Shown here in pieces: positions 42,370-50,616 of a DNA stretch of 64,000 nt; the first letter of the stretch is position 1; the number at the start of each line of letters is the position of its first letter. The DNA is taken from the NCBI GenBank assembly GCA_013177935.1, contig JABLXZ010000003.1, positions 124,001-188,000 on the forward strand. Reading direction: 5' to 3'. The notes beneath the pieces are model-generated. The model saw nothing but the letters and a program-made list of their open reading frames with translations, did no database searches and was not told where the DNA came from. Position numbers and translations under genes: made by a program. This stretch comes from a candidate division WOR-3 bacterium (GTDB lineage: Bacteria; Hydrothermota; Tepidihabitantia; Tepidihabitantales; Tepidihabitantaceae).

Positions 42370-44094
42370 TTATTTCCGGCTCAGGTCCAGTTCAGCAGCG
42401 AATTCAGCCTCTTTGAATTCGAACTCACCCCGGATGCCTTTGTTTTTCAGTTCCTGGTCGTATGCCTTTAAATCTTTGCGCATCACCTTGGCGCTGATGG
42501 TTTTGGGAAATTCGCGCATAAATTCGATGGTGCGGGGCCGTTTGTAAGGTGCCATACGCTCGTGGATGAACCGGAAGATTTCGACCGCCATAGCGCGACC
42601 CGGCTCAAATCCCGGTTTCAGAACGATGAACGCCTTGGGCACAATGCGCTGGCGCTCGTCAATAGTGGGCACGACCGCGACTTCAAGGACCGCAGGATGC
42701 TCCATCAGTTCGCTTTCAACTTCGAATGGACTGATGCGATAGTCAAGGCTCTTAAACACATCGTCGGTTCGGCCAATGAACTGGAAATAACCATCCTGGT
42801 CAACGGTTGCCGTGTCACCGGTCAGGTAGTAACCGCCTTTAAACACCTCGGCGTTTTTTGCAGGGTCGCTTAACGCAAAAAGCAGCCCTAACGGTTTGAC
42901 CGGATATATCTCAACCGCCAGTTGACCGTCTTCGCCCGGTTTTACCGGTTCCAGCAGGTCGTTAACCGGTACGATGTTGTAGCCTGGTGCCACTTTACCA
43001 AGCGAACCTTCGCGGATTGGTTCGCCGATGAAGTTCCCAATCATCAGGGTGCTTTCGGTCTGGCCATAGCCTTCGCGTAAATCCAAGCCGAGTTTTTCTT
43101 TTACCTGACGCAGGATTTCCGGGTTAAGCGGTTCACCGGCGCTGACCAGCTGGCGGAAAGAGAAGCGAAATGAGGACAGGTCTTCAACCAGAAACAGTTT
43201 CCAGACACTCAGGGGCGCGCACAGGGTTGTGACCCGATACTTTTCCATCATTGACAGGACATCTCGGGCGACAAACCGTTTGTAGCGGTAAACGAAGATG
43301 GTGGCTTCGGCATTCCAGGGGGCAAAGAAACTGCTCCAGGTGTACTTTGCCCAGCCCGGGGCGCTGATGTTGTAATGGATATCGCCCTTTTTGCACCCAA
43401 TCCAGTAGGTTGTGGTAAGATGACCTACCGGGTAGTTGTGGGTGTGGACAACAAGTTTGGGTCGGGCGGTGGTGCCGGAGGTGAAAAAGGAGCAGAGTTC
43501 GTCGGTGGAATAGGTGATAAAAGGCGGATTAAACTCGGTGCCGAATTTACTAACGGTGGCGAAGTCAATCCAGGAGTCCGGCTGACTGGCGGATGGCGTG
43601 CCGACAGAAATTTTAGCGGTGAGCGATGTTACCTTTGCAAACTTGTCCAGATACTCGCGGTGGGCAAAAGCGAACTTAATCCCGGCGCCGGTAACACGGT
43701 CAAGGACATCATCGGGCGAGAGGAGTGTGGAAACCGGTATTATTACCCCGCCCGCTTTCATAATTCCGAGAAAAATCTGATGCAGTTCCACCGCATGGTC
43801 CATCATCACCAGTACCCGGTCACCCTTTTTCAGTCCGAGGTCAATGAGGAAATTGGCGACCTGATTGCTTCTCTGTCGCATCTCTTCAAAGGAGGCCCGT
43901 TTTTCGTTACCGGCTTCGTCGGCATAAATCAGCGCCGTGTTCGGGTTGTCCCGGGCGATGTGGTCAAAGTAGTCCAGCGCCCAGTTGAATTTTACCAGCC
44001 TGGGCCAGTAAAACTGCTGCCGGCAGGTGGTATAATCAGGACCGCTTAAAACGAAATCGCGCAACTTTAAAAACTCAATTAGTTCGTTTTTCAT
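42370..44094 (-). CDS. Acyl-CoA synthetase (AMP-forming, ACSM-like)
   Basis: 574 residues, ANL superfamily. P-loop FTSGTTARPKLVVHTH near residue 220, GYGQTESTLMIGNF, LTGDTATVDQDGYFQFIGR, hinge DDVFKSLDYRISPFEVE, and the C-terminal lysine in PKTISAKVMRKDL (the usual PKTxSGK has Ala for Gly here). Overall closest to medium-chain acyl-/benzoate-CoA ligases. It activates a carboxylic acid to acyl-CoA; chain length unknown. AGGAG precedes the ATG in a normal leader. Confidence 0.88.
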   Translation of the reverse strand: MKNELIEFLKLRDFVLSGPDYTTCRQQFYWPRLVKFNWALDYFDHIARDNPNTALIYADEAGNEKRASFEEMRQRSNQVANFLIDLGLKKGDRVLVMMDHAVELHQIFLGIMKAGGVIIPVSTLLSPDDVLDRVTGAGIKFAFAHREYLDKFAKVTSLTAKISVGTPSASQPDSWIDFATVSKFGTEFNPPFITYSTDELCSFFTSGTTARPKLVVHTHNYPVGHLTTTYWIGCKKGDIHYNISAPGWAKYTWSSFFAPWNAEATIFVYRYKRFVARDVLSMMEKYRVTTLCAPLSVWKLFLVEDLSSFRFSFRQLVSAGEPLNPEILRQVKEKLGLDLREGYGQTESTLMIGNFIGEPIREGSLGKVAPGYNIVPVNDLLEPVKPGEDGQLAVEIYPVKPLGLLFALSDPAKNAEVFKGGYYLTGDTATVDQDGYFQFIGRTDDVFKSLDYRISPFEVESELMEHPAVLEVAVVPTIDERQRIVPKAFIVLKPGFEPGRAMAVEIFRFIHERMAPYKRPRTIEFMREFPKTISAKVMRKDLKAYDQELKNKGIRGEFEFKEAEFAAELDLSRK

Positions 44095-44124
44095 TTTATC
44101 TCCTTTTTGTGAGTTAAATCAAAT

Positions 44125-44152
44125 ATGATAAAAGATATAAATTAGCGGTCAA
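44125..44152 (-). promoter_or_regulatory. Acyl-CoA synthetase promoter
   Basis: TTGACC, 16 nt, TATCAT; about 25-nt leader with AGGAG. Confidence 0.65.
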
Positions 44153-44171
44153 TCTTTTTCTATCAGAAGGC

Positions 44172-45149
44172 TCAGCGGTTGACTTTGCGTACCGCCGATT
44201 CGTGCTCCTGGGGGGTTTTTGAGAAGATGTGGGTGCCATCACCCCGGGAGACAAAGAAGAGGTAGTTGTGCTGAGCAGGAGCGAGGGCGGCTTTCAGTGC
44301 CAGTTTTCCCGGGTTACAGATGGGACCGGGTGGTAAGCCTTTATGGAGGTAGGTGTTGTAAGGTGAAGGGGTTTTTAAGTCGTCGAGGCTCAAACGTTCT
44401 TTGGGTTTGGGCAGGGTGAATTCAACGGTAGCGCAGGACTGCAGGGGCAGGTTGCGGCGGAGGCGGTTATAGAACACGCCGGCGATTATCGGGAACTCTT
44501 CAGGTATTTTTGCCTCTTTTTCGACAATTGATGCGAGGATAATAACCTGAGGTTCTTTTAAGTTAACCCGGGCTTGTTTTTTGAGGTCGGTTAGAACAAG
44601 CCGGCACTGACGCACCAGACGGCGAACAATGGAGCGAGGGTCAGAGCCGGTCTGAAATTCGTAAGTTTCAGGGAAGAGATAACCTTCAGCCGAATTGAAG
44701 GGAATGTCAAGGGAACGAAGCAGGACGGTGTCGGTGCAGGCGGCAAGAAAACTGTCTGCCGGGCAGATACCATTCTGGGCGAGGAGTTGGGCAATCTTGC
44801 TTGATGTGTAGCCTTCGGGAATGGTTACCATTAAGAGGGCAGGGACATCACGAGCCAATGTTTTTAATACGAGTTGAGGGTCGGTGTTGGGAGCAAAACG
44901 ATACCGTCCGGGCTGGATGCGGGTTTCATAGTTGTTCAGCCAGGCGAGGAAGCGAAAGATGAGAACCGAGTTGATAACCTGCTGTTGCCGCAGACTTTCG
45001 GCAATGGCGGTGATGGACATCCCGGGTGTGATAGTAATTTCCTTTTTGGGACCGGTGAAGGCGGGAGGAAGCGTTTCGGTGCAGGTTATTACAAGAAGGA
45101 TGAGCAGGAGATAAAAAGATGGTGTCGGGAACTTAAATTTACGGCGCAT
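44172..45149 (-). CDS. mltG: MltG endolytic murein transglycosylase
   Basis: 325 residues. The N-terminal hydrophobic segment (FYLLLILLVITC) could be a membrane anchor or lipobox. A LysM-like region holds ITPGMSITAIAESLRQQQVI. The catalytic glutamate is in ILASIVEKEAKIPEEFPIIA near residue 215; then FYNRLRRNLPLQSCATVEF and YNTYLHKGLPPGPICNPG, all family hallmarks. It cuts nascent glycan strands at the inner membrane. Second gene after ruvX, 3 nt downstream. Confidence 0.95.
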   Translation of the reverse strand: MRRKFKFPTPSFYLLLILLVITCTETLPPAFTGPKKEITITPGMSITAIAESLRQQQVINSVLIFRFLAWLNNYETRIQPGRYRFAPNTDPQLVLKTLARDVPALLMVTIPEGYTSSKIAQLLAQNGICPADSFLAACTDTVLLRSLDIPFNSAEGYLFPETYEFQTGSDPRSIVRRLVRQCRLVLTDLKKQARVNLKEPQVIILASIVEKEAKIPEEFPIIAGVFYNRLRRNLPLQSCATVEFTLPKPKERLSLDDLKTPSPYNTYLHKGLPPGPICNPGKLALKAALAPAQHNYLFFVSRGDGTHIFSKTPQEHESAVRKVNR

Positions 45150-45152
45150 CGT

Positions 45153-45605
45153 TTACCTTTCGGTTTGATGACCGGTCTGCGCAAGGTAGTTTTCAAGAAT
45201 AATCGTGGCGGCAATCCGGTCAATAGGAGATGTTGTCTGCCGGCGCCGGGTGGCAGGGGAGCGAAAACGCCGACCCGTTACTTCGGTATAGATTTCCTGC
45301 GCGCGATTGGTGGAGAAGCGTTCGTCAAACAGTTCCACCGGCAGGGAAAGGTCTTTACTCAATCTATGGGCAAACTGGCGGATTTTCTCTGAGCGGGTAC
45401 TGGGTTTACCGGAAAGGCTTAAGGGCAAACCGATGACAATGCGTCCCACATTATTATCAGCGCAGATGCGCTGAAGCGCGCTGATAAGTTGTTCTGGGCT
45501 TTTGTGGGAGATGGTTGTCAGGCTCTGGGCGATTGTGCGGGTTTCGTCGGAAATCGCCACGCCGGTGCGGCGTTCACCGAGGTCCAGACAGAGAATACGG
45601 AACAT
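45153..45605 (-). CDS. ruvX: RuvX/YqgF Holliday-junction resolvase-like RNase H fold protein
   Basis: 150 residues, normal size. Motifs LCLDLGERRTGVAISDE, GRIVIGLPLSLSGKPS and ELFDERFSTNRAQE, with the acidic catalytic residues present, then a C-terminal Asp (SPIDRIAATIILENYL). The family acts in 16S rRNA 5' processing and junction resolution. First gene of ruvX-mltG, a widespread pairing. Leaderless promoter; divergent from lysS with an 85-bp gap. Confidence 0.93.
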   Translation of the reverse strand: MFRILCLDLGERRTGVAISDETRTIAQSLTTISHKSPEQLISALQRICADNNVGRIVIGLPLSLSGKPSTRSEKIRQFAHRLSKDLSLPVELFDERFSTNRAQEIYTEVTGRRFRSPATRRRQTTSPIDRIAATIILENYLAQTGHQTER

Positions 45606-45613
45606 TCTATAAA

Positions 45614-45642
45614 ATTTTATAAATGTTATAAGTTGATGTCCA
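45614..45642 (-). promoter_or_regulatory. ruvX-mltG promoter (leaderless type)
   Basis: TGGACA, 17 nt, TAAAAT; the -10 ends 8 nt before the ATG. Confidence 0.6.
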
Positions 45643-45655
45643 GTGGCGGACTGAG

Positions 45656-45683
45656 TTGACTTTGAAGGGGTGCTGGATATAGT
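45656..45683 (+). promoter_or_regulatory. Promoter of the lysS-comF operon (leaderless type)
   Basis: TTGACT, 16 nt, TATAGT; the -10 ends 7 nt before ATG 45691. The alternative GTG at 45670 lies inside the promoter. Confidence 0.75.
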
Positions 45684-45690
45684 TTTGCCG

Positions 45691-47154
45691 ATGAGTGGTA
45701 ATGAGTTTCAACCTTCAACGCCGATAGGTTATGAAGTTCGGATGCAAAAACTTTCCCAGTTGCGGGAAAAGGGTATTTTGCCTTATGCTTACCGGTTTGA
45801 GCGAACTCACCTTGCCGCTGAGGTGCTGGAAAATTTTGAGACGCTTCAGGGTAAAGTGGTGAGTGTTGCCGGTCGGCTCTTAACCCGGCGCCGGCACGGT
45901 AAAACGCAGTTTGGTCATATCCAGGACCGGAGTGGCAAACTGCAGATTTACCTGCGGCAGGATACACTGGGGCAGGAGGTTTATGAGCAACTGGAACTTC
46001 TTGACATCGGGGATGTGCTCGGGCTGCGGGGCGAGGTTTTCAAGACCAAAACCGGTGAAGTGACGGTTCATGTTCAGGAGTGGCAACTGCTTGCCAAGTC
46101 ACTGCAGCCATTGCCGGAGAAGTTTCATGGGTTACGCGATGTTGAGATACGCTATCGGCAACGGTATCTCGACCTTTTAGTGAACCAGGATTCACGCCGG
46201 GTGTTTGAAATCCGGGCAAAGATAATCCACCTTATCCGGCAGTTTCTTGACGAACGGGGCTTCATTGAAGTAGAGACGCCGGTTTTACAGCCAATCTACG
46301 GTGGTGCGGCGGCAAGGCCATTTCAAACTTATTACAATGTGCTGGAACAGGAGATGTTTTTAAGAATCTCGGATGAGTTGTATCTGAAACGGTTGGTCGT
46401 CGGCGGTTTGGAGCGGGTGTACGAAATCGGCAAGGATTTTCGAAATGAGGGACTGGACCGGTTTCACAATCCGGAATTTACCCAGATGGAACTTTATCAG
46501 GCGTACGCCGACTATTACGATATGATGGCACTGGTCGAAGAGCTTTTTAAGTTTTTGGCGCAGGAGTTGTACGGCAGGACCGAGATTGAGTTTGGCGGGC
46601 ACAAAATTGACTTTGGTAAACCTTGGCGCCGGTTGCGGTTTGTTGAGGCGCTGCAGGAGAAGATTGATGCCAATCCGCTAGAGTTGAGTGATGGGCTATT
46701 GACAAAGGTGGCGGCGCGTTTTGGAATTGAAGTTAAACCCGGGACATCACGGGCAAAGTTACTTGATAAGTTGTTCAGTGAGTTGATTCAGGACAGTATT
46801 ATTGAGCCCACTTTTGTGATGGACCATCCCAAGGAGACAACACCGCTGGCAAAGCCGCATCGGGATGATGGGCGATTGGTGGAGCGGTTTGAACCGGTGG
46901 TGTGTGGCATGGAGGTCGGTAACGCCTTCAGTGAATTGAACGACCCGCTGGAACAGCGGCAGCGATTTGAGGAGGCGGTACAGAGGAATGAGGAGTTCGC
47001 GACCGTTGACGACGACTACTGTCGTGCCCTCGAATATGGAATGCCGCCGACCGGCGGTTTGGGGATTGGCATTGACCGGCTGGTGATGCTTTTTACCAAC
47101 CAGGATTCAATTCGCGATGTGATTCTCTTTCCGCAGTTGAAGAAGGAAAAATAA
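45691..47154 (+). CDS. lysS: Lysyl-tRNA synthetase, class II
   Basis: 487 residues from ATG 45691 (start fixed by the promoter). N-terminal OB anticodon-binding domain (VSVAGRLLTRRRHGKTQF), motif 1 around FIEVETPVLQPIYGGAAARP, motif 2 FRNEGLDRFHNPEFTQMELY, motif 3 GLGIGIDRLVMLFTN. It charges tRNA-Lys. First gene of an eight-gene, almost gap-free operon; lolC begins 4 nt after the stop. Confidence 0.97.
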   Translation: MSGNEFQPSTPIGYEVRMQKLSQLREKGILPYAYRFERTHLAAEVLENFETLQGKVVSVAGRLLTRRRHGKTQFGHIQDRSGKLQIYLRQDTLGQEVYEQLELLDIGDVLGLRGEVFKTKTGEVTVHVQEWQLLAKSLQPLPEKFHGLRDVEIRYRQRYLDLLVNQDSRRVFEIRAKIIHLIRQFLDERGFIEVETPVLQPIYGGAAARPFQTYYNVLEQEMFLRISDELYLKRLVVGGLERVYEIGKDFRNEGLDRFHNPEFTQMELYQAYADYYDMMALVEELFKFLAQELYGRTEIEFGGHKIDFGKPWRRLRFVEALQEKIDANPLELSDGLLTKVAARFGIEVKPGTSRAKLLDKLFSELIQDSIIEPTFVMDHPKETTPLAKPHRDDGRLVERFEPVVCGMEVGNAFSELNDPLEQRQRFEEAVQRNEEFATVDDDYCRALEYGMPPTGGLGIGIDRLVMLFTNQDSIRDVILFPQLKKEK

Positions 47155-47157
47155 CTG

Positions 47158-48423
47158 ATGGGTCAGGACAGTCCGCTTTCGGAAAGTTCTTTCAGACGCC
47201 GGCTGGCGTTTGAGTTTTTCATTGCCCGGCGTTATCTAAAAGGACGGGGAAAGAGGTTTTTTTCTGGCAACGCAACAATAGCGATGGGCGGAGTTTTTGT
47301 TGGCGTGGCGGCGATTATCATCGTGCTTTCGGTCCAAAATGGGTTTCATAAGGAGTTGCGGGACAGGATTCTTGGTTCATCACCCCATATCGTGGTTTCT
47401 CAGTACGGGTACAAACCGATTGATTACACCGGACCGGGCGATACGATAGTAGAGAAAATCAGAAGTGTGCCCGGAGTAACCGAGGTAGCACCGTTTCTCT
47501 ATTCAAAAATTTTAATGAAGGCGGGTCCGCTCGTCGAAGGTGGTGTGGTGCGCGGGGTAGAACCGGAACTGGAAGGCAGGTTGACCGATATCGCCCAAAG
47601 CGTTGTTGAGGGTTCATTTTCATTTGACTCTTCCGGTGTTGTCATCGGTGTGGAACTGGCAAGGTCATTGGGGGTGTTTGTCGGTGACCGGATCGTACTT
47701 GCCTCGCCGTTTTCCGGTACGGGTACGCCTCTGGGTTATCTGCCCCGGACAAAGTCGTTCCGGGTCAACGGTGTTTTCGATGCCGGGATGTATGAGTACA
47801 ACGCCAGTTTCGTGTTTGTTGATTTAGGTGACCTGCAGGAGTTTTTAGGGCTGCCCGGTAAGGTAAACGGTTATGAAGTACGGGTGGTTGATGTTGACAA
47901 TGCGGGACGGGTAGCGCGGCGGATTGCAATGAAACTGGATATGCCGTTTCGAGCAATTGACTGGATAACGCAGAACAAAAATCTTTTTACCGCGCTGCGA
48001 CTGGAAAAAACAGTAACCTTTATTGTGCTGGTGCTTATTGTACTGGTGGCGGCATTTAACATCATCGGGATGCTGACGATGATGGTCATCAGAAAAACCC
48101 GGGAGATTGGGATTTTGAAGACGATTGGCACCAAATCACCCAGTATCACCCGGATATTTATGCTTGTGGGTGCGTTAATTGGCGTGATTGGAACCGGATT
48201 GGGAGCGGTGTTCGGGTTTGTTGTGTCCTGGCTTTTGAACCGTTACCGTTTTGTTAATTTACCGGGCGATGTGTATTTTATTAAAAATCTACCGGTGCAG
48301 ATGCAGTGGCAGGATTTTGTTGTCGTCTGTTTGTCGGCGCTGGTTATAACATTTGCTGCCACCATTTATCCTGCTTACCGGGCAGCAAAGCTGCAACCGG
48401 TGGAGGCGATCCGTTATGAATGA
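47158..48423 (+). CDS. LolC/LolE-type lipoprotein-releasing ABC permease
   Basis: 421 residues. N-terminal FFIARRYLKGRGKRFFS, first helix with VFVGVAAIIIVLSVQNGF, a large periplasmic (MacB-type) domain (~60-270), then three C-terminal helices (FIVLVLIVLVAAFNIIGM ... RKTREIGILKTIG). With LolD it extracts outer-membrane lipoproteins from the inner membrane, so the organism should have an outer membrane. Only one permease gene is seen, so a LolC/E homodimer (LolF-like) is likely. It overlaps lolD by 8 nt. Confidence 0.9.
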   Translation: MGQDSPLSESSFRRRLAFEFFIARRYLKGRGKRFFSGNATIAMGGVFVGVAAIIIVLSVQNGFHKELRDRILGSSPHIVVSQYGYKPIDYTGPGDTIVEKIRSVPGVTEVAPFLYSKILMKAGPLVEGGVVRGVEPELEGRLTDIAQSVVEGSFSFDSSGVVIGVELARSLGVFVGDRIVLASPFSGTGTPLGYLPRTKSFRVNGVFDAGMYEYNASFVFVDLGDLQEFLGLPGKVNGYEVRVVDVDNAGRVARRIAMKLDMPFRAIDWITQNKNLFTALRLEKTVTFIVLVLIVLVAAFNIIGMLTMMVIRKTREIGILKTIGTKSPSITRIFMLVGALIGVIGTGLGAVFGFVVSWLLNRYRFVNLPGDVYFIKNLPVQMQWQDFVVVCLSALVITFAATIYPAYRAAKLQPVEAIRYE

Positions 48424-49102
48424 GCCGGTGTTGATTGCGGAAGGGCTGTGGCGCAGTTTTAAGACCGGGCCCGAAAAACTGGATGTACTGAAAGGCGTCC
48501 AATTTGAAGTGCACCGGGGTGAACTGGTGGCGATTGTTGGTCCATCCGGGTCCGGTAAATCAACACTTTTGCACATTCTCGGCGGGCTGGACCGGCCCGA
48601 TAAAGGCAGGGTTATCCTTGATTCCATTGATATTTTCAAGTATCCTGAATCAAGGTTGCCGGAGTTACGCAACCAGAAGGTCGGTTTTGTGTTTCAGTTT
48701 CATCACCTTTTGGCTGAGTTTACCGTGCTGGAAAATGTTGCGATGCCTTTGCTCATTGCCGGTGTTGAACGACAAGCAGCGTTGACCAAAGCAGAACAGG
48801 TGCTGGAGGAGGTGGGTTTTACCACACGATTACAGCATCGTCCGGGCGAACTTTCGGGCGGGGAACGGGCGCTGGTTGCGGTGGCGCGGGCGCTGGCAAA
48901 TACGCCGGCGGTGGTGTTTGCTGATGAACCGACCGGAAATCTGGACACGAGGTCGGCGACGGCTCTGATGGATTTACTCGTGAAGTTAACCGAGGAGAAA
49001 GGGAGAACGATTCTGGTTGTTACCCATAATGAGACACTGGCGGCTCGGGCGCGAAGAAGATTAAGGTTATGTGATGGGAGGCTGAAAGATGAAACTTTGT
49101 GA
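48416..49102 (+). CDS. lolD: LolD-type ABC ATPase
   Basis: 228 residues from ATG 48416, inside the 3' end of the permease gene. Walker A VGPSGSGKST near residue 41, Q-loop FVFQFHHLLAEFT, signature LSGGERALVAVARAL, Walker B VVFADEPTGNLD, H-loop VVTHN. FADEPTGNLD and FQFHHLL are typical of the LolD/MacB/FtsE group; the adjacent LolC-type permease decides for LolD. It overlaps mcsA by 14 nt. Confidence 0.92.
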   Translation: MNEPVLIAEGLWRSFKTGPEKLDVLKGVQFEVHRGELVAIVGPSGSGKSTLLHILGGLDRPDKGRVILDSIDIFKYPESRLPELRNQKVGFVFQFHHLLAEFTVLENVAMPLLIAGVERQAALTKAEQVLEEVGFTTRLQHRPGELSGGERALVAVARALANTPAVVFADEPTGNLDTRSATALMDLLVKLTEEKGRTILVVTHNETLAARARRRLRLCDGRLKDETL

Positions 49103-49586
49103 CATCTGCGGGAAGAAAGAGGCGACGCTGGTGGTGCGACAGCTTGATAAGGATGGTAAGGCAACCGATTTGAATGTTTGCGCCGAATGTGCTAAGAAAA
49201 GAGGCTTGACCGGAGTTGAGGAGTCTCCGCCCGAAAGCGGTGCAGTTATTACCGAATTAAAATCGAAGGTGGATGACAGTGATGCCAAGGTTGTCTGTAT
49301 GCGTTGCGGGATGAGTTTTGCTGAATTTAAAAGGGTAGGAAAACTGGGGTGCGCTGATTGTTATCAGACGTTTGCCGAGAAGTTGCGACCGATAATCCGG
49401 CGCTTGCACGGTTCAGTACAGCATATCGGCAAAACGGCAAATCAGGGAAGGAAACGTGCCCAGGAACGTCTTGAGATTCAGCGGTTGCGTGCCGAACTGG
49501 AAAAGGCGATAAAGCAAGAGGACTATGAAAAGGCAGCGGCGCTGCGGGACCGTCTGAAGCGGAGAGAAGATGAAACTGGCTCCTGA
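49089..49586 (+). CDS. mcsA: McsA, activator of protein arginine kinase (UVR domain)
   Basis: 165 residues. Paired CxxC motifs (LCDICGKKEA, VCAECAKKRG, VCMRCGMSF, GCADCYQTF) for zinc or heavy-metal binding, then a C-terminal UvrB/UvrC motif (AELEKAIKQEDYEKAAALRD). McsA stimulates McsB, which marks proteins by arginine phosphorylation for ClpCP. Overlaps lolD (14 nt) and mcsB (17 nt). ctsR and clpC, usual Firmicutes partners, are not adjacent. Confidence 0.92.
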   Translation: MKLCDICGKKEATLVVRQLDKDGKATDLNVCAECAKKRGLTGVEESPPESGAVITELKSKVDDSDAKVVCMRCGMSFAEFKRVGKLGCADCYQTFAEKLRPIIRRLHGSVQHIGKTANQGRKRAQERLEIQRLRAELEKAIKQEDYEKAAALRDRLKRREDETGS

Positions 49587-50613
49587 GAAGATTGGCGCCT
49601 GGTTGTCCGGTAGCGGACCGGATTCTGATGTGGTTATTTCAACCCGGGTACGTTTTGCTCGTAATCTGGTCGATGTTCCGTTTGTTGTGAGAATGAAGCA
49701 ATTTGAGCAAGAGCTGGTTTTAGAGACGGTACGCTGGGCGCTTGCCGACACTGGTTACTTAAAACAGGGACAGTTTTTCGAGGAGGAGATGCTGGTTGAA
49801 CCGGATGGGCTGTATTTTGTCGAGCGGCATCTGGCATCACCCGATTTGATAACCTGTAAAAACCGAAAAGGGCTTTTTGTATCTGAGGACGAGACGGTGA
49901 GTTTGATGGTCAATGAAGAGGACCATATCCGGTTTCAGGTTCTGGCATCGGGTTTTGACTTCGCCACGGCTTTTGGCAAAGCGGCTGAGCTGGATGAAAA
50001 ACTTGAAGGGCAACTGGCTTATGCCTTTTCGCCTGAGTTTGGGTTCCTGACCGCCTGCCCGACCAATGTTGGTACGGCACTGCGGGTTTCGGTGTTTCTT
50101 CATTTACCCGGGCTTGTTTTGACCCGGGAGATTGAGAAGGTTTTGCGCGGGGCATACGCGCTTGGTTTGCTCGTGCGGGGTGTATATGGCGAGGGTAGTG
50201 AAACCCGGGGGAATTTATTTCAGGTCTCAAATCGCCAAACACTCGGGCAGTCAGAAGCCGAAATTGTGGAAGTGGTCAGTGGCGTTTGTCGGCAGATTAT
50301 TGATTATGAGCACAAGGCAAGGCAGTTTTTGATGCACAACCTGAGGGTTGAGGTTGAAGACAAGGTGTTTCGTTCACTGGGACTTTTGCGCGGGGCGCGT
50401 ATCATCTCCACGGAAGAGGCGACCAACTTGCTGGCAACGGTGCGGTTTGGGGTGGCGCTGGGGATTATCAATGAACTGAAACTCGCCGAGGTTTCCCAAT
50501 TGTTAATTTTAATTCGTCCGGCTAATTTACAGGTAATTTTAGGAGAAAAACTGACCGGTGCCGAACAGGAGGAGCGCCGGGCAACATTTATTCGGGAAAA
50601 ACTGGTACGGTGA
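49570..50613 (+). CDS. mcsB: McsB protein arginine kinase
   Basis: 347 residues, guanido-phosphotransferase fold. SDVVISTRVRFARNLVDVPF near residue 20, VNEEDHIRFQVLASGFD, CPTNVGTALRVSVFLHLPGL, and VRGVYGEGSETRGNLFQVSN are the expected nucleotide and substrate regions. It phosphorylates arginines on damaged proteins, making degrons for ClpC. Sits 3 nt before selA. Its presence implies a ClpC-type unfoldase elsewhere in the genome. Confidence 0.95.
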   Translation: MKLAPEKIGAWLSGSGPDSDVVISTRVRFARNLVDVPFVVRMKQFEQELVLETVRWALADTGYLKQGQFFEEEMLVEPDGLYFVERHLASPDLITCKNRKGLFVSEDETVSLMVNEEDHIRFQVLASGFDFATAFGKAAELDEKLEGQLAYAFSPEFGFLTACPTNVGTALRVSVFLHLPGLVLTREIEKVLRGAYALGLLVRGVYGEGSETRGNLFQVSNRQTLGQSEAEIVEVVSGVCRQIIDYEHKARQFLMHNLRVEVEDKVFRSLGLLRGARIISTEEATNLLATVRFGVALGIINELKLAEVSQLLILIRPANLQVILGEKLTGAEQEERRATFIREKLVR

Positions 50614-50616
50614 GCT

